A stretch of DNA of 50,393 bases from Bacteroidales bacterium. GTDB taxonomy: Bacteria; Bacteroidota; Bacteroidia; Bacteroidales; UBA932. A program made the translations under genes and the position numbers. This document shows, in pieces, positions 7,096 to 15,729 of the stretch. The DNA is taken from the NCBI GenBank assembly GCA_017548505.1, contig JAFYZX010000071.1:1-50393 (forward strand), given 5' to 3'. Under the pieces are notes generated by a model. The model ran no database searches and was not told where the DNA came from. It saw nothing but the letters and a program-made list of their open reading frames with translations. How positions within the stretch are numbered: the first letter of the stretch is position 1; every line of letters starts with the position of its first letter.

Positions 7096-9156
7096 CTATA
7101 ACTTGAACTTGACTCCAGCCATGAACCAGAAACCCGGCTGAGGTATCATCCCGAAATCATAGTACTTCTTGTTGAAAATGTTGTTGGCCTCTATATAAAA
7201 TTCAATCATATCCAGAGGATATCCGTAACACAGTCTTGCGTCAACAATACCGTAAGGCTTGTATCGGTGAACCAGACCTTCTGTATCGGTATATGTTCCC
7301 GTTCTGTTCTGGAAACGATAGAACAGGGAAAAATTGCATACCTCAAAAATGCCAAGGTCTAAAGTGGCAACAAATTTATGCCTTAAATACTCAAGTGCAT
7401 ACCTGCTCTGAATGCCTGACGTTTCTTTCTTGGTCTGGGATATGTAGCTGTACGAGAATCCAATTCCCTTAAAACTGAATGTTTTATAATGGCGCCAAGG
7501 TCTGTAGGATGCTTGAATAAGCATACCGCTGGAGTTTACCCGGCCAAAGTTTACGCTTCTCCAAACAGCATCTTCTCCGTCTGCGGTGTTTCTTACCCAG
7601 TCTATCAGATTTTTCATGCGGTTATTGAAGAGGCTTAGAGACGAAGAAAAATAGCTTTTGTTGTATTTCAGGCCCATTTCAAAAGCATTGACTTCCTCCG
7701 GCTTAATGTGGCTGTCTGCCTTGTGTCCTCCAACAGAGTAATAAAGCTCTGTTACTGAAGGCATCCTCAGCGATGAATTATAGGAAGCATAGAGCCTGAG
7801 AAAATGAAAGCCTTTTTGATATATCAGCATTGAAAGGTCTGCAGATGGATAAACCTTCATTTTCATCTGAGCCCAACTGTTCTTTATGGCTAGCATTGCT
7901 GCTGAAACAGTGTACTTTTCCTTGATGATGTTATGCTCCAGGAAAAGACTTGTATTGGTACGGTTTAGGCCGTAATCGTAATAACGGTCTGTTCCTTTGA
8001 TGTGCTTCGGATGATCCAGCGGTTCACCCAAATTGCCTGAGACAAGGTCTTCATTTCTAATCTCTCCCCCGAAAGCCGTAGTTCCAGCAGCCCAGCTGAA
8101 ATAGTTGTTCAGGTTAAAGCCGTAAACATTTGTCTTGTGATAGTTGAACGGATAAGCTTCGGGGTTGTTCCTGAATAATTCAAAACGGTCGTTAGAGTGG
8201 TTCCAGTAAAGTGAAGGACTGACAATCACCGCCCCCTTCTTGTTATTACCCTTGACTGCGGCAAATGTCTTGAACGTATGCTCAAACTGCTCGTCGTATT
8301 TGGCATAAAAATGGTTTGATCCCCAGTCCTTGGAACTTAAGCCGGCAAACCATCTGACCTCCATATTCTCATCCAGATACTGTCCTTCATAATAAGTCTT
8401 CAAGGTCTTGTAGTCCATATTCAGATGACCATCCGAACTTCTTGAATAACCGTCAGACCTGGTATAGCTTGCACTCAGCGAATTCTTGAAATGGATTCCA
8501 TCCAGGTCATCCAAATTGCTAGATATCCTCTTCGAGCCGGCAAAATCATATCGGATTCCGGTGCTTAAATACCCGTACGAACCTGTTTCAACATTGGCCC
8601 ACAGCCTGTTCACATCTGAGATCTCAGTGCGAATATTGATTGCTCCCATCAGCGATGAACTCCCTGTAATTTTTCCGGACGGACCTTCCAGAATGTCTAT
8701 GCCATTTATCTGCATCATCGTCAACGGAAGGTCGAACGAATTGTGTCCGGTCTGAGGGTCTGATATATTGATGCCATTCAGAAGAATAGCAGCCTGGTCG
8801 CAATTACCGCCGCGGATACCTACATCTGTCTGCGCACCTATAGGACCTCTTTGCCTGACATCCACGCTCGCAGAGTATTTCAGCACATCATTTATGCTCT
8901 GGCTAGGAGTTGCCCGAACCGCATCGGTGTTGATTGTAGTAACCATACGGGCTTGCTTGTGCCAGACGATTGGAACCCTGGAAGACAGCACGCTGATTTC
9001 ATTCAGATATGTAGTGGTGGTATCCTCAACAACCACGCTGTCTGAGTCGAATCCTGTAGCCGGTCGTCCGTCCTGAGCCGCCGCCCTTGACGTCACCAGA
9101 AGGCTCGTCGCCGAGAATAACACGCTTATTATAAACCCCTTATATAGTGTTCGCAT
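7096..9156 (-). CDS. TonB-dependent outer-membrane receptor, BtuB-like
   Basis: The 686-residue protein has a signal peptide ending around TSRAAAQ, a plug domain (about 60-180; VGIRGGNCDQAAILLNGINISDPQTG) and a beta-barrel ending in the aromatic FWFMAGVKFKL terminus of outer-membrane proteins. Without the N-terminal carboxypeptidase-like domain of SusC proteins, and with this length, it resembles small-ligand receptors such as BtuB. The ligand is unknown. There is no SusD partner and no cobalamin riboswitch in the 25-nt leader. The ATG at 9156 begins the signal peptide; the -7 box is at 9182-9189. Confidence 0.85.
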   Translation of the reverse strand: MRTLYKGFIISVLFSATSLLVTSRAAAQDGRPATGFDSDSVVVEDTTTTYLNEISVLSSRVPIVWHKQARMVTTINTDAVRATPSQSINDVLKYSASVDVRQRGPIGAQTDVGIRGGNCDQAAILLNGINISDPQTGHNSFDLPLTMMQINGIDILEGPSGKITGSSSLMGAINIRTEISDVNRLWANVETGSYGYLSTGIRYDFAGSKRISSNLDDLDGIHFKNSLSASYTRSDGYSRSSDGHLNMDYKTLKTYYEGQYLDENMEVRWFAGLSSKDWGSNHFYAKYDEQFEHTFKTFAAVKGNNKKGAVIVSPSLYWNHSNDRFELFRNNPEAYPFNYHKTNVYGFNLNNYFSWAAGTTAFGGEIRNEDLVSGNLGEPLDHPKHIKGTDRYYDYGLNRTNTSLFLEHNIIKEKYTVSAAMLAIKNSWAQMKMKVYPSADLSMLIYQKGFHFLRLYASYNSSLRMPSVTELYYSVGGHKADSHIKPEEVNAFEMGLKYNKSYFSSSLSLFNNRMKNLIDWVRNTADGEDAVWRSVNFGRVNSSGMLIQASYRPWRHYKTFSFKGIGFSYSYISQTKKETSGIQSRYALEYLRHKFVATLDLGIFEVCNFSLFYRFQNRTGTYTDTEGLVHRYKPYGIVDARLCYGYPLDMIEFYIEANNIFNKKYYDFGMIPQPGFWFMAGVKFKL

Positions 9157-9181
9157 AGATTCCGTCGTCAAAAATGAGTTC

Positions 9182-9189
9182 CAAAGATA
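9182..9189 (-). promoter_or_regulatory. -7 promoter box of the TonB-dependent receptor
   Basis: TATCTTTG on the minus strand, 25 nt before the ATG. It follows the T-run of the nifJ terminator immediately. Confidence 0.6.
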
Positions 9190-9190
9190 C

Positions 9191-9228
9191 AAAAAAAGGA
9201 GGCACCTGTTTTTAGGCGCCCCCCTTGG
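9191..9228 (-). terminator. Intrinsic terminator of nifJ
   Basis: On the minus strand GGGGGCGCCT pairs (with G-U pairs) to AGGTGCCTCC around AAAAAC, followed by six or more T. The T-run touches the -7 box of the next gene. Confidence 0.8.
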
Positions 9229-9246
9229 TGTTGCGGCTTGAGCAGA

Positions 9247-12200
9247 TTACTTGCCGGCAAGTTTCTTGTAGCCCTCGTAGCGGAGCTTAGCGTACTTCTC
9301 GGTGAGCGAGAAGAGCTCCTCTGCTTCCTGAGGGAAGGTCTTCATCAGCGATGCATATCTTACCTCGCCCTTGATGAAGTCCTGGAACTTGCTCCAATCC
9401 GGTTCCTTGCTGTCCAGAGTGAACGGATTGGTTCCCTCCGGAACATCAGGATTGAAGCGGTACAGATGCCAGTATCCGCACTCAACGGCCTTCTTCTCTT
9501 CCAGCTGGGAGTGTCCCATTCCGGCCTTAAGACCGTGGTTGATACAAGGCGCGTATGCAATGATCAGAGACGGGCCGTCGTGAGCCTCAGCCTCTTTCAA
9601 AGCATTCAGATACTGCATCTGGCTAGCACCTGTAGCTACCTGAGCCACATATACATAGCCATAGCTCATAGCCATCATTCCGAGATCCTTCTTGCGGATC
9701 TTCTTGCCGCTGGTTGCAAACTTGGCAACTGCTCCTGCAGGAGTACTCTTGGATGACTGTCCGCCGGTGTTGGAGTAAACCTCGGTGTCTACAACCAGAA
9801 CGTTAACGTTCTCGCCGGAAGCAAGCACGTGGTCCAGTCCGCCGTAGCCGATGTCGTATCCCCAGCCGTCTCCGCCGATAATCCACTGTGAGCGTGGAAT
9901 TATGCAGTCTATGTACTCAGCGATGCCTTTGCAGTGAGGACACTTGCAGTCTTTGAGGGCTGCAGGAAGAGCAGCTGCGATTTCCTTGCAAACGGCAACG
10001 TCCTTCTTGTTCTCGAGCCAGCGGGTAAGAAGGCTGCGAACCTCCTCAGAGCACTTCTCGTCTGCGACAGCGGCCTTTGCCCTCTCCTCGAGAGTCTCGC
10101 GGAGTCTTGCGAATCCGAGCCTCTGGCCCAGACCGAACTCAGCGTTGTCCTCGAACAGGGAGTTAGCCCAAGCCGGACCTCTTCCGTTCTTGTCCTTGCA
10201 GTAAGGGGATGCAGGGAAGCTTCCGCTGTAGATGGATGTACATCCGGTAGCGTTTGCAACCATCATCCTGTCTCCGAACAGCTGGCTTATCAGCTTGATG
10301 TACGGAGTCTCGCCGCAACCTGAGCAAGCGCCGGAGAACTCGAACAGAGGCTGTGCAAACTGGGAAGCCTTGATGTTGCTGTCCCTCTTGAGAACCTCGT
10401 CCTTGTAGCCGATCTTGCTGTGTAGCCAGTCGAAAGTCTTCTGCTGGGCAGCCTGAGTGTCTGCTGGCTTCATAACCAGAGCCTTTTCCTTTGCTGGGCA
10501 GATGTCTGCGCAGTTTGCGCAACCTGTACAGTCTGCAGGATCTACCTGCATCACAAACTTGTAATCCTTGAGGTTAGCCTTTCCTTCTGCTGTCTTGAGG
10601 CCTCTCAGAGGAGCCTTTGGAGCCTTCTCGATTTCCTCATCGGTGAGCAGGAACGGACGGATAGCAGCGTGAGGACAGATAGTCGCACACTGGTTGCACT
10701 GGATACAGTTTGCAGGATTCCATTCAGGAACGTGAGTAGCAATGCCTCTCTTCTCGTAAGCGGCTGTTCCGGCAGGAATCGTTCCGTCTGGGAAGTTCTG
10801 GAATGCGCTGACAGGCAGGTCATTTCCGCACTGGGCGTTAACAGGGTCTGCAATCTGCCTAACCCAATCCGGAGCAAGACGGTTGTAGCTGTCCGGAACA
10901 AACTTGCTTGCGCTCAAGTTCTTCCACTCGAACGGAATCTCAACCTTTACATACTCGCCTCCGCGGTCAACAGCAGCGTAGTTCATCTTTACGATGTTCT
11001 CGCCCTTCTTGCCGTAACTCTTGTCTATCATCTTCTTCATTTCCTTAACGGCGTCCTCGTAAGGAATAATGCCGGTAATCTTGAAGAATGCAGACTGGAG
11101 GATGGTATTGGTACGGTTGCCCAGACCAATTTCCTCAGCGATCTTGGTTGCGTTGATGATGTAGAAGTTGAGTTTCTTGCTGACAATCTGGTACTTGATG
11201 AAGTCCGGAAGTCTCTTCAGAGTCTCCTCGGTATCCCACAGGCTGTTGAGCAGGAAGGTGCCGCCCTTCTTTATACCCCTGAGAACATCATACTTGGTAA
11301 GATATGACGGAACGTGGCAAGCCACGAAATCCGGAGTTGATACCAGATAAGGCGAGTTGACAGGATTATCGCCGAACCTCAGGTGAGAGCAGGTAAATCC
11401 GCCACTCTTCTTGGAGTCGTAATCGAAGTAAGCCTGGCAGTACTTGTCTGTAGTTCCGCCGATAATCTTGATGGTGTTCTTGTTTGCACCTACAGTTCCG
11501 TCTGATCCCAAACCGAAGAACTTAAGCTCGTATGTACCCGGCTTTGCAAGGGAAATCTCCTCCTTCTGAGGCAGGGAGAGGAAGGTAACGTCGTCCACGA
11601 TTCCGATCGTGAATGAGTTCTTCGGCTCCTTTGCCTTCAGGTTCTGGTAAACTGCCAGAATCTGAGCTGGAGATGTGTCCTTTGAACTGAGTCCGTAGCG
11701 TCCACCAACGATCTTTACCTTTCCGGCAAATGCGGTGTCGGCAAGGGCGCTCTTTACGTCTACGTACAGAGGCTCTCCAACGGCTCCCGGCTCCTTGCAG
11801 CGGTCGAGAACGGCGATTCTCTTTGTGGTCTTAGGCAGAGCCCTCAGGAAGTACTGGGTGCTGAAAGGCCTGTACAGCCTTACAACTACAACGCCCACCT
11901 TCTCGCCCTTGGCAACAAGGTAGTCCACAACTTCCTTGATAGTATCGGTGACAGAACCCATTGCAATCACAACCCTTTCTGCCTCAGGATCGCCGAAGTA
12001 ATCGAACGGCAGATAGTGGCGGCCGCAGAGCTCACCGATTTCTCCCATATACCTGGCCACGATGTTAGGAACCTCAGTGTAGAACTGGTTCCTTGCCTCG
12101 GTCTCCTGGAAGTAAACGTCAGCGTTCTGGGCGGTGCCCTTGGTTACAGGGGCGTTAGGGTTCAATGCCCTCTTGCGGAAAGCAGCCAAAGCCTTGGTGC

Positions 12201-12792
12201 TTACCATCTTCTTCAGACCTTCCTCCGGAAGAACCTCAATCTTCTGGATCTCGTGGGATGTGCGGAATCCGTCAAAGAAATGAACGAAAGGCACTGAAGA
12301 CTTGATTGTGGAAAGATGAGCCACAGCGGCCATATCCATAGCCTCCTGAACACTGGCGGATGCCAGCATTGCAAAGCCCGTCTGGCGGACTGCCATCACG
12401 TCCTGCTGGTCTCCGAAGATACTCAGCGCGTGGGTGGCAAGGCTTCTTGCCGTTACGTGGAACACTGCCGGAAGCAGCTCTCCCGCAATCTTGTACATGT
12501 TAGGGATCATTAGCAGCAATCCCTGTGATGCTGTAAATGTAGAAGTAAGTACACCTGCCTGAAGGGAACCGTGTACGGCTCCGGCGGCCCCGGCCTCACT
12601 CTCCATCTCTACCACCTTAACGGTCTCTCCAAAGAGATTCTTGCGTCCGAATGCAGACCATTCGTCCACGTGTTCAGCCATTGGAGAAGAAGGGGTGATA
12701 GGATAGATAGCTGCAAGCTCACTGAAAAGATAAGCTACGTGAGCAGCTGCCTGGTTTCCGTCGCAGGTCAGAAACACCTTTTCTTTACTCAT
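9247..12792 (-). CDS. nifJ: Pyruvate:ferredoxin (flavodoxin) oxidoreductase, single chain
   Basis: The 1181-residue cytoplasmic enzyme oxidises pyruvate and CoA to acetyl-CoA and CO2 with reduction of ferredoxin or flavodoxin, the central step of anaerobic pyruvate metabolism. Domains run in the usual order: pyrimidine-binding domain (YPITPSSPMAEH at about 30), gamma domain, two 4Fe-4S motifs (CIQCNQCATICP at about 699 and CTGCANCADICP at about 754), proximal cluster region SGCGETPY (about 825) and the TPP-binding GGDGWGYDIGYGG (about 975) with DTEVYSNTGGQSS. Length is normal for the one-chain form. Its own promoter and a leader hairpin lie upstream, and a terminator lies downstream. Confidence 0.97.
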   Translation of the reverse strand: MSKEKVFLTCDGNQAAAHVAYLFSELAAIYPITPSSPMAEHVDEWSAFGRKNLFGETVKVVEMESEAGAAGAVHGSLQAGVLTSTFTASQGLLLMIPNMYKIAGELLPAVFHVTARSLATHALSIFGDQQDVMAVRQTGFAMLASASVQEAMDMAAVAHLSTIKSSVPFVHFFDGFRTSHEIQKIEVLPEEGLKKMVSTKALAAFRKRALNPNAPVTKGTAQNADVYFQETEARNQFYTEVPNIVARYMGEIGELCGRHYLPFDYFGDPEAERVVIAMGSVTDTIKEVVDYLVAKGEKVGVVVVRLYRPFSTQYFLRALPKTTKRIAVLDRCKEPGAVGEPLYVDVKSALADTAFAGKVKIVGGRYGLSSKDTSPAQILAVYQNLKAKEPKNSFTIGIVDDVTFLSLPQKEEISLAKPGTYELKFFGLGSDGTVGANKNTIKIIGGTTDKYCQAYFDYDSKKSGGFTCSHLRFGDNPVNSPYLVSTPDFVACHVPSYLTKYDVLRGIKKGGTFLLNSLWDTEETLKRLPDFIKYQIVSKKLNFYIINATKIAEEIGLGNRTNTILQSAFFKITGIIPYEDAVKEMKKMIDKSYGKKGENIVKMNYAAVDRGGEYVKVEIPFEWKNLSASKFVPDSYNRLAPDWVRQIADPVNAQCGNDLPVSAFQNFPDGTIPAGTAAYEKRGIATHVPEWNPANCIQCNQCATICPHAAIRPFLLTDEEIEKAPKAPLRGLKTAEGKANLKDYKFVMQVDPADCTGCANCADICPAKEKALVMKPADTQAAQQKTFDWLHSKIGYKDEVLKRDSNIKASQFAQPLFEFSGACSGCGETPYIKLISQLFGDRMMVANATGCTSIYSGSFPASPYCKDKNGRGPAWANSLFEDNAEFGLGQRLGFARLRETLEERAKAAVADEKCSEEVRSLLTRWLENKKDVAVCKEIAAALPAALKDCKCPHCKGIAEYIDCIIPRSQWIIGGDGWGYDIGYGGLDHVLASGENVNVLVVDTEVYSNTGGQSSKSTPAGAVAKFATSGKKIRKKDLGMMAMSYGYVYVAQVATGASQMQYLNALKEAEAHDGPSLIIAYAPCINHGLKAGMGHSQLEEKKAVECGYWHLYRFNPDVPEGTNPFTLDSKEPDWSKFQDFIKGEVRYASLMKTFPQEAEELFSLTEKYAKLRYEGYKKLAGK

Positions 12793-12840
12793 GATATTTA
12801 ATCAGTTATATGCTTTGTTGTTGTATTACAAACCCAAAAA

Positions 12841-12869
12841 GCCTAACAACAATTAGGCGTTCAAAGATA
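12841..12869 (-). promoter_or_regulatory. nifJ promoter (-7 box) with hairpin at the mRNA 5' end
   Basis: TATCTTTG (12862-12869, minus strand) is the -7 box. Directly downstream GCCTAA-TTGTTG-TTAGGC (12841-12858) forms a perfect 6-bp stem followed by CTTTTT. The hairpin would sit at or next to the transcript 5' end, either protecting it or acting as a weak attenuator. Confidence 0.5.
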
Positions 12870-12930
12870 ACAAATATTAAGGGCATTAGCAAAGATATTT
12901 GCCATAGCTTTCCCGTCACCGACCTCCAAG

Positions 12931-13021
12931 TGCTCCCGTCCTCTCCAAAATCAAGAGGCTAGGCGCATTTTGAGGCCTTTTTGCTCCCGGCCTCTCCGAA
13001 ATCGAGAGGCTAGGAGCATTT
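12931..13021. repeat. Two tandem hairpin-forming repeats (period 51 bp)
   Basis: Copies at 12931-12970 and 12982-13021 share about 85 percent of bases. Each is a long imperfect palindrome: outer arms TGCTCC and GGAGCA, inner arms GCCTCTC and GAGAGGC around a short loop. The second copy overlaps the fabD stop codon. Neither has the T-run of a simple terminator on the fabD strand, so they resemble REP-type intergenic elements. Confidence 0.6.
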
Positions 13022-13967
13022 ATTGTAGGCCGGTGATTTTGGTTTCTGCCGGGGCAAGCTTGCGTGCAAGGCCCTGCAGCACGGTTCCTGGACCGAGCTC
13101 CACAAACTCGTTTGCTCCGTCCGCAACCATTTTCTCCACTATCTGGGCCCATCTTACCGGATTGGTAAGCTGGATAAGAAGGTTCTTCTTGATTTCCTCA
13201 GGATCTGTGTGAGGAAGGGCGTCCACATTCTGGTAAACCGGGCAAATTGGCTTTACGATAACGGCCTTCTCAATTGCCTCGGCGAGTTCTACCCTTGCCG
13301 GATCCATCAGCGGTGAGTGGAACGCTCCACCCACCTGCAGAGGCAGCACCCTGCGGGCTCCTTTCTCCTTCAGGATGGCTCCTGCGGCAGCTACAGCCTC
13401 GATGTCTCCGCTGATTACCACCTGGCCGTGTGAGTTGTAGTTAGCAGCAACCACCACGCCGCAATCTCCCCTACCTGTAACCTCAGCGCAAGCATCCTCG
13501 ATAATCTTGTCCTCCAGACCAATTACAGCCGCCATCGTAGATGACTTCAGCTCGCAAGCCTTCTGCATCGCGAAGGCACGCTTGGAAACCAGCGTAAGGC
13601 CTTCCTCAAAGCTCAGCGCTCCGGCTGCAGTCAGTGCGGAAAACTCTCCCAGGGAGTGTCCTGCCACCATATCCGGATCAAAGCCGGCAATTCCAGCCTC
13701 GGCGGCCTTAGCCCTAAACTCGCTTCCCTCCTCGCTCTGTGCCAGACACTTGGCCAAAACAACGGAATGTATAAATATCGCAGGCTGGGTAACCTTTGTC
13801 TGCTTGAGATCCTCGGCGCTTCCCTCAAACATCACATCGGAGATCCTCCATCCCAAAATCTCATTAGCCTTCTCAAACAGCTCTTTTGCAAGCGGCTGAC
13901 TTTCGTACAAGTCCTTGCCCATACCGGTAAACTGGGCACCCTGGCCCGGAAATACAAATGCTTTCAT
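13020..13967 (-). CDS. fabD: Malonyl-CoA:ACP transacylase
   Basis: The 315-residue cytoplasmic enzyme loads malonyl groups from CoA onto acyl carrier protein for fatty-acid synthesis. It starts AFVFPGQGAQFTGMGKDLY, the family N-terminus. VAGHSLGEFSAL holds the catalytic serine (about S105), and GGAFHSPLM (about 215) holds the catalytic histidine. Length and order are normal. It stands alone between tandem hairpin repeats and tRNA-Arg, which is transcribed divergently. Confidence 0.96.
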   Translation of the reverse strand: MKAFVFPGQGAQFTGMGKDLYESQPLAKELFEKANEILGWRISDVMFEGSAEDLKQTKVTQPAIFIHSVVLAKCLAQSEEGSEFRAKAAEAGIAGFDPDMVAGHSLGEFSALTAAGALSFEEGLTLVSKRAFAMQKACELKSSTMAAVIGLEDKIIEDACAEVTGRGDCGVVVAANYNSHGQVVISGDIEAVAAAGAILKEKGARRVLPLQVGGAFHSPLMDPARVELAEAIEKAVIVKPICPVYQNVDALPHTDPEEIKKNLLIQLTNPVRWAQIVEKMVADGANEFVELGPGTVLQGLARKLAPAETKITGLQ

Positions 13968-14001
13968 TTCTATAAAAGTATATAAAAGGTTTTAGTGGCC
14001 G

Positions 14002-14026
14002 CAAAGATAAGAATTTTATACCTTTG
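14002..14026. promoter_or_regulatory. Divergent -7 boxes for fabD (minus) and tRNA-Arg (plus)
   Basis: TATCTTTG on the minus strand (14002-14009) serves fabD and TACCTTTG on the plus strand (14019-14026) serves tRNA-Arg; both match TAnnTTTG. The two promoters overlap back to back within 25 bp. Confidence 0.6.
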
Positions 14027-14044
14027 TGCCACTAAAACCACTCC

Positions 14045-14116
14045 GCCCCCGTAGTTTAACGGATAAAACGATGGATTCCGGTTCCATTGATAGGCGTTCG
14101 ATTCGCCTCGGGGGTA
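14045..14116 (+). tRNA. tRNA-Arg (anticodon CCG)
   Basis: A 72-nt cloverleaf starts GCCCCCG and ends CGGGGGT plus discriminator A. The anticodon arm ATGGA, loop TTCCGGT, TCCAT gives anticodon CCG. The T arm reads AGGCG TTCGATT CGCCT. CCA is not encoded. It marks the left edge of the accessory stretch. Confidence 0.95.
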
Positions 14117-14124
14117 CAAATCCC

Positions 14125-14491
14125 CTATTTCTCCGCGACAAACATACCGTCTAACCTTTCCAGCAAAACTTCAACAAACGAAACCTCCCTATCAAGAGCC
14201 TTGGCGAGAGGTTCCGAGAGAACACTCCACTCGTTTCTTATTGAAGCCACAAAATCCCTTATGGAAGAAACGATAGCATTTGGAGCCTTGATCTGCGTAT
14301 CCTCCATAATAACCACATTCTTCAATACGTCTGAACGATGCTTCTTGATGTCTTTGGTGTTGATATGTTTGCCATTAGCCTCCTGGAAAGAATCCTCTAG
14401 GAGACATATCCTGGATATTGTTAACAAAGAAATAAACGTAATTCTCAGAGAACGCTTCAAATGCCTCCCTGAATTTCCCTAAGCCTTCCAT
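14125..14491 (-). pseudogene. AbiEii-like nucleotidyltransferase toxin, internally deleted and frameshifted
   Basis: The ATG at 14491 overlaps the antitoxin stop and starts MEGLGKFREAFEAFSENYV, the usual N-terminus of AbiEii-type toxins of Bacteroidales. The catalytic region expected next (GGTA and the DID-type acidic motif) is missing, and this frame ends at 14375 after 38 residues. A second frame (down to 14125) carries a C-terminal part of the same kind, HINTKDIKKHRSDVLKN (family: DSKNIKKHKNDVFRL). I infer a deletion of roughly 100-130 codons plus a frameshift. The product should be inactive. The N- and C-terminal resemblance is from family recollection, not a search. Confidence 0.6.
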
Positions 14492-15441
14492 TTTATTTCA
14501 TCTATTAACCTTTCAACTTCACCTTCTACCCGCGGGTCTGAATTATCGCAGAGAGAAATTGCCAACGATAATTTATCTACCCATTCTGATTTTTCTCCCA
14601 ACTTGACTACCAGAGGGTATTTCCATGCCTCAACGATGATGTTGCCGTCATACTCATTAGGATGAACTAATGCTCCTGACTCTTTGAATGACCGCAGCTG
14701 ATCAGCACTCATCATTATGATTCTTTCTGGGTCTGGATTAAGACGGGTATAATGCGCAAGTGCATTAATCCCGCAAAAAGGAAAACTGTCTTCTGATAGA
14801 AACTCATCGCAGAAAACACGGTCCGCCACTGGATTTATAAGAAATGGCTGAGCCTTTTCCCACAACCGCCTTCCTCTCTCGTTGAAATGAAATATCTTAC
14901 GTTTGGATCCATCAGAAATCTTTTGGCATAATTCTAAGTCTGCAAGGCATGTAATTCCAAGTGTGATATTTGGATAGGAGTATGGAATCTTGCCCTCAAT
15001 ATCCCGTGCCGCCACCCCTTCTAAACTTTCTATTTGCAAATGATATAGAAGAAGGTATTGAGCAACCGGACTTAGCCTCTTAGCCGGTTTTCTCTTTCGC
15101 AAACGTTCATTTGCCACGAGCATAGGCAAGAATGCATACTTCTTTGAAACAATGAAATACACATCCTTATCAATAAGCCGTTGCCTTTTGTATGCAGGGC
15201 ACTCTTCGAGAAGAAAGACAACCGGTAAACCAAACTTCCCATTTAGTTCGCTTGCAGTAATGGCTAAAGAACGGGGTGTAGGAATATTTCCTTTGGGTTC
15301 CGCAAAAAGAAGAGGCACGCTATGAAACGCCCCTTCATAGAATCTATACGAAATCGAATCTCCAACACTGATACCTTTCATTTGCGCCTTGCTTTTTTCT
15401 TGAAGTTCAACAGTCTTTCCTGATATGACAATAGTCTTCAT
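14479..15441 (-). CDS. AbiEi-like antitoxin / transcriptional regulator (Bacteroidales type)
   Basis: The 320-residue protein appears cytoplasmic. Its middle, KPAKRLSPVAQYLLLYHLQIESLEGVAARD (about 130-160) followed by SYPNITLGITCLADLELC, reads like a winged helix of MarR/AbiEi kind used to bind its own promoter. The position, one coding overlap ahead of an AbiEii-like toxin remnant, fits the antitoxin of a type IV-like pair. The toxin partner is broken, so the gene survives alone. The ATG at 15441 is used; the longer reading begins with TTG. A -7 box is at 15482-15489. Confidence 0.6.
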   Translation of the reverse strand: MKTIVISGKTVELQEKSKAQMKGISVGDSISYRFYEGAFHSVPLLFAEPKGNIPTPRSLAITASELNGKFGLPVVFLLEECPAYKRQRLIDKDVYFIVSKKYAFLPMLVANERLRKRKPAKRLSPVAQYLLLYHLQIESLEGVAARDIEGKIPYSYPNITLGITCLADLELCQKISDGSKRKIFHFNERGRRLWEKAQPFLINPVADRVFCDEFLSEDSFPFCGINALAHYTRLNPDPERIIMMSADQLRSFKESGALVHPNEYDGNIIVEAWKYPLVVKLGEKSEWVDKLSLAISLCDNSDPRVEGEVERLIDEIKWKA

Positions 15442-15481
15442 TTTATAAATTTGCTTCAATTTAATCCATATTAAAACGATG

Positions 15482-15489
15482 CAAATATA
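15482..15489 (-). promoter_or_regulatory. -7 promoter box of the AbiEi-like gene
   Basis: TATATTTG on the minus strand, 40 nt before the ATG at 15441. Confidence 0.5.
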
Positions 15490-15669
15490 TTAAATTGATT
15501 TTATCGGAACAACCCTTCCCCCTAAAACCACCTGCAATATATACTGTAACCCCGCTCAGCGAATGCCAAACGGTAAATTCGTTGCCCTACCCCAAAAGAA
15601 ATTGTTAATCCCAGAATTCCTTTGGCGATTCCTGGATTTTTGCAATCATTTTTCCTCAGCGACAACACA

Positions 15670-15697
15670 ACGGGCAGGAAATCTTTCTCCTGCCCGT
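15670..15697. terminator. Terminator of the nuclease lipoprotein gene
   Basis: ACGGGCAGGA pairs with TCCTGCCCGT around an 8-nt loop, 33 nt past the stop of the nuclease gene. Terminators with the same GGGCAGGA arm follow the other two lipoprotein genes. Confidence 0.65.
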
Positions 15698-15729
15698 CTT
15701 CTTCTTCGGTCAATGACAGCCAACCGAGT

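Noticed and set aside
9157..9190. Cobalamin riboswitch ahead of the BtuB-like receptor
   Set aside because: The leader is only about 25 nt and is preceded by the nifJ terminator; there is no room for the riboswitch.
14117..14124. Phage-type attachment site at tRNA-Arg
   Set aside because: I found no second copy of the tRNA 3' end in the window and no integrase gene.
15522..15713. Minus-strand frame of 63 codons before the AbiEi-like gene
   Set aside because: It includes the cassette 1 terminator and shows no conserved content.
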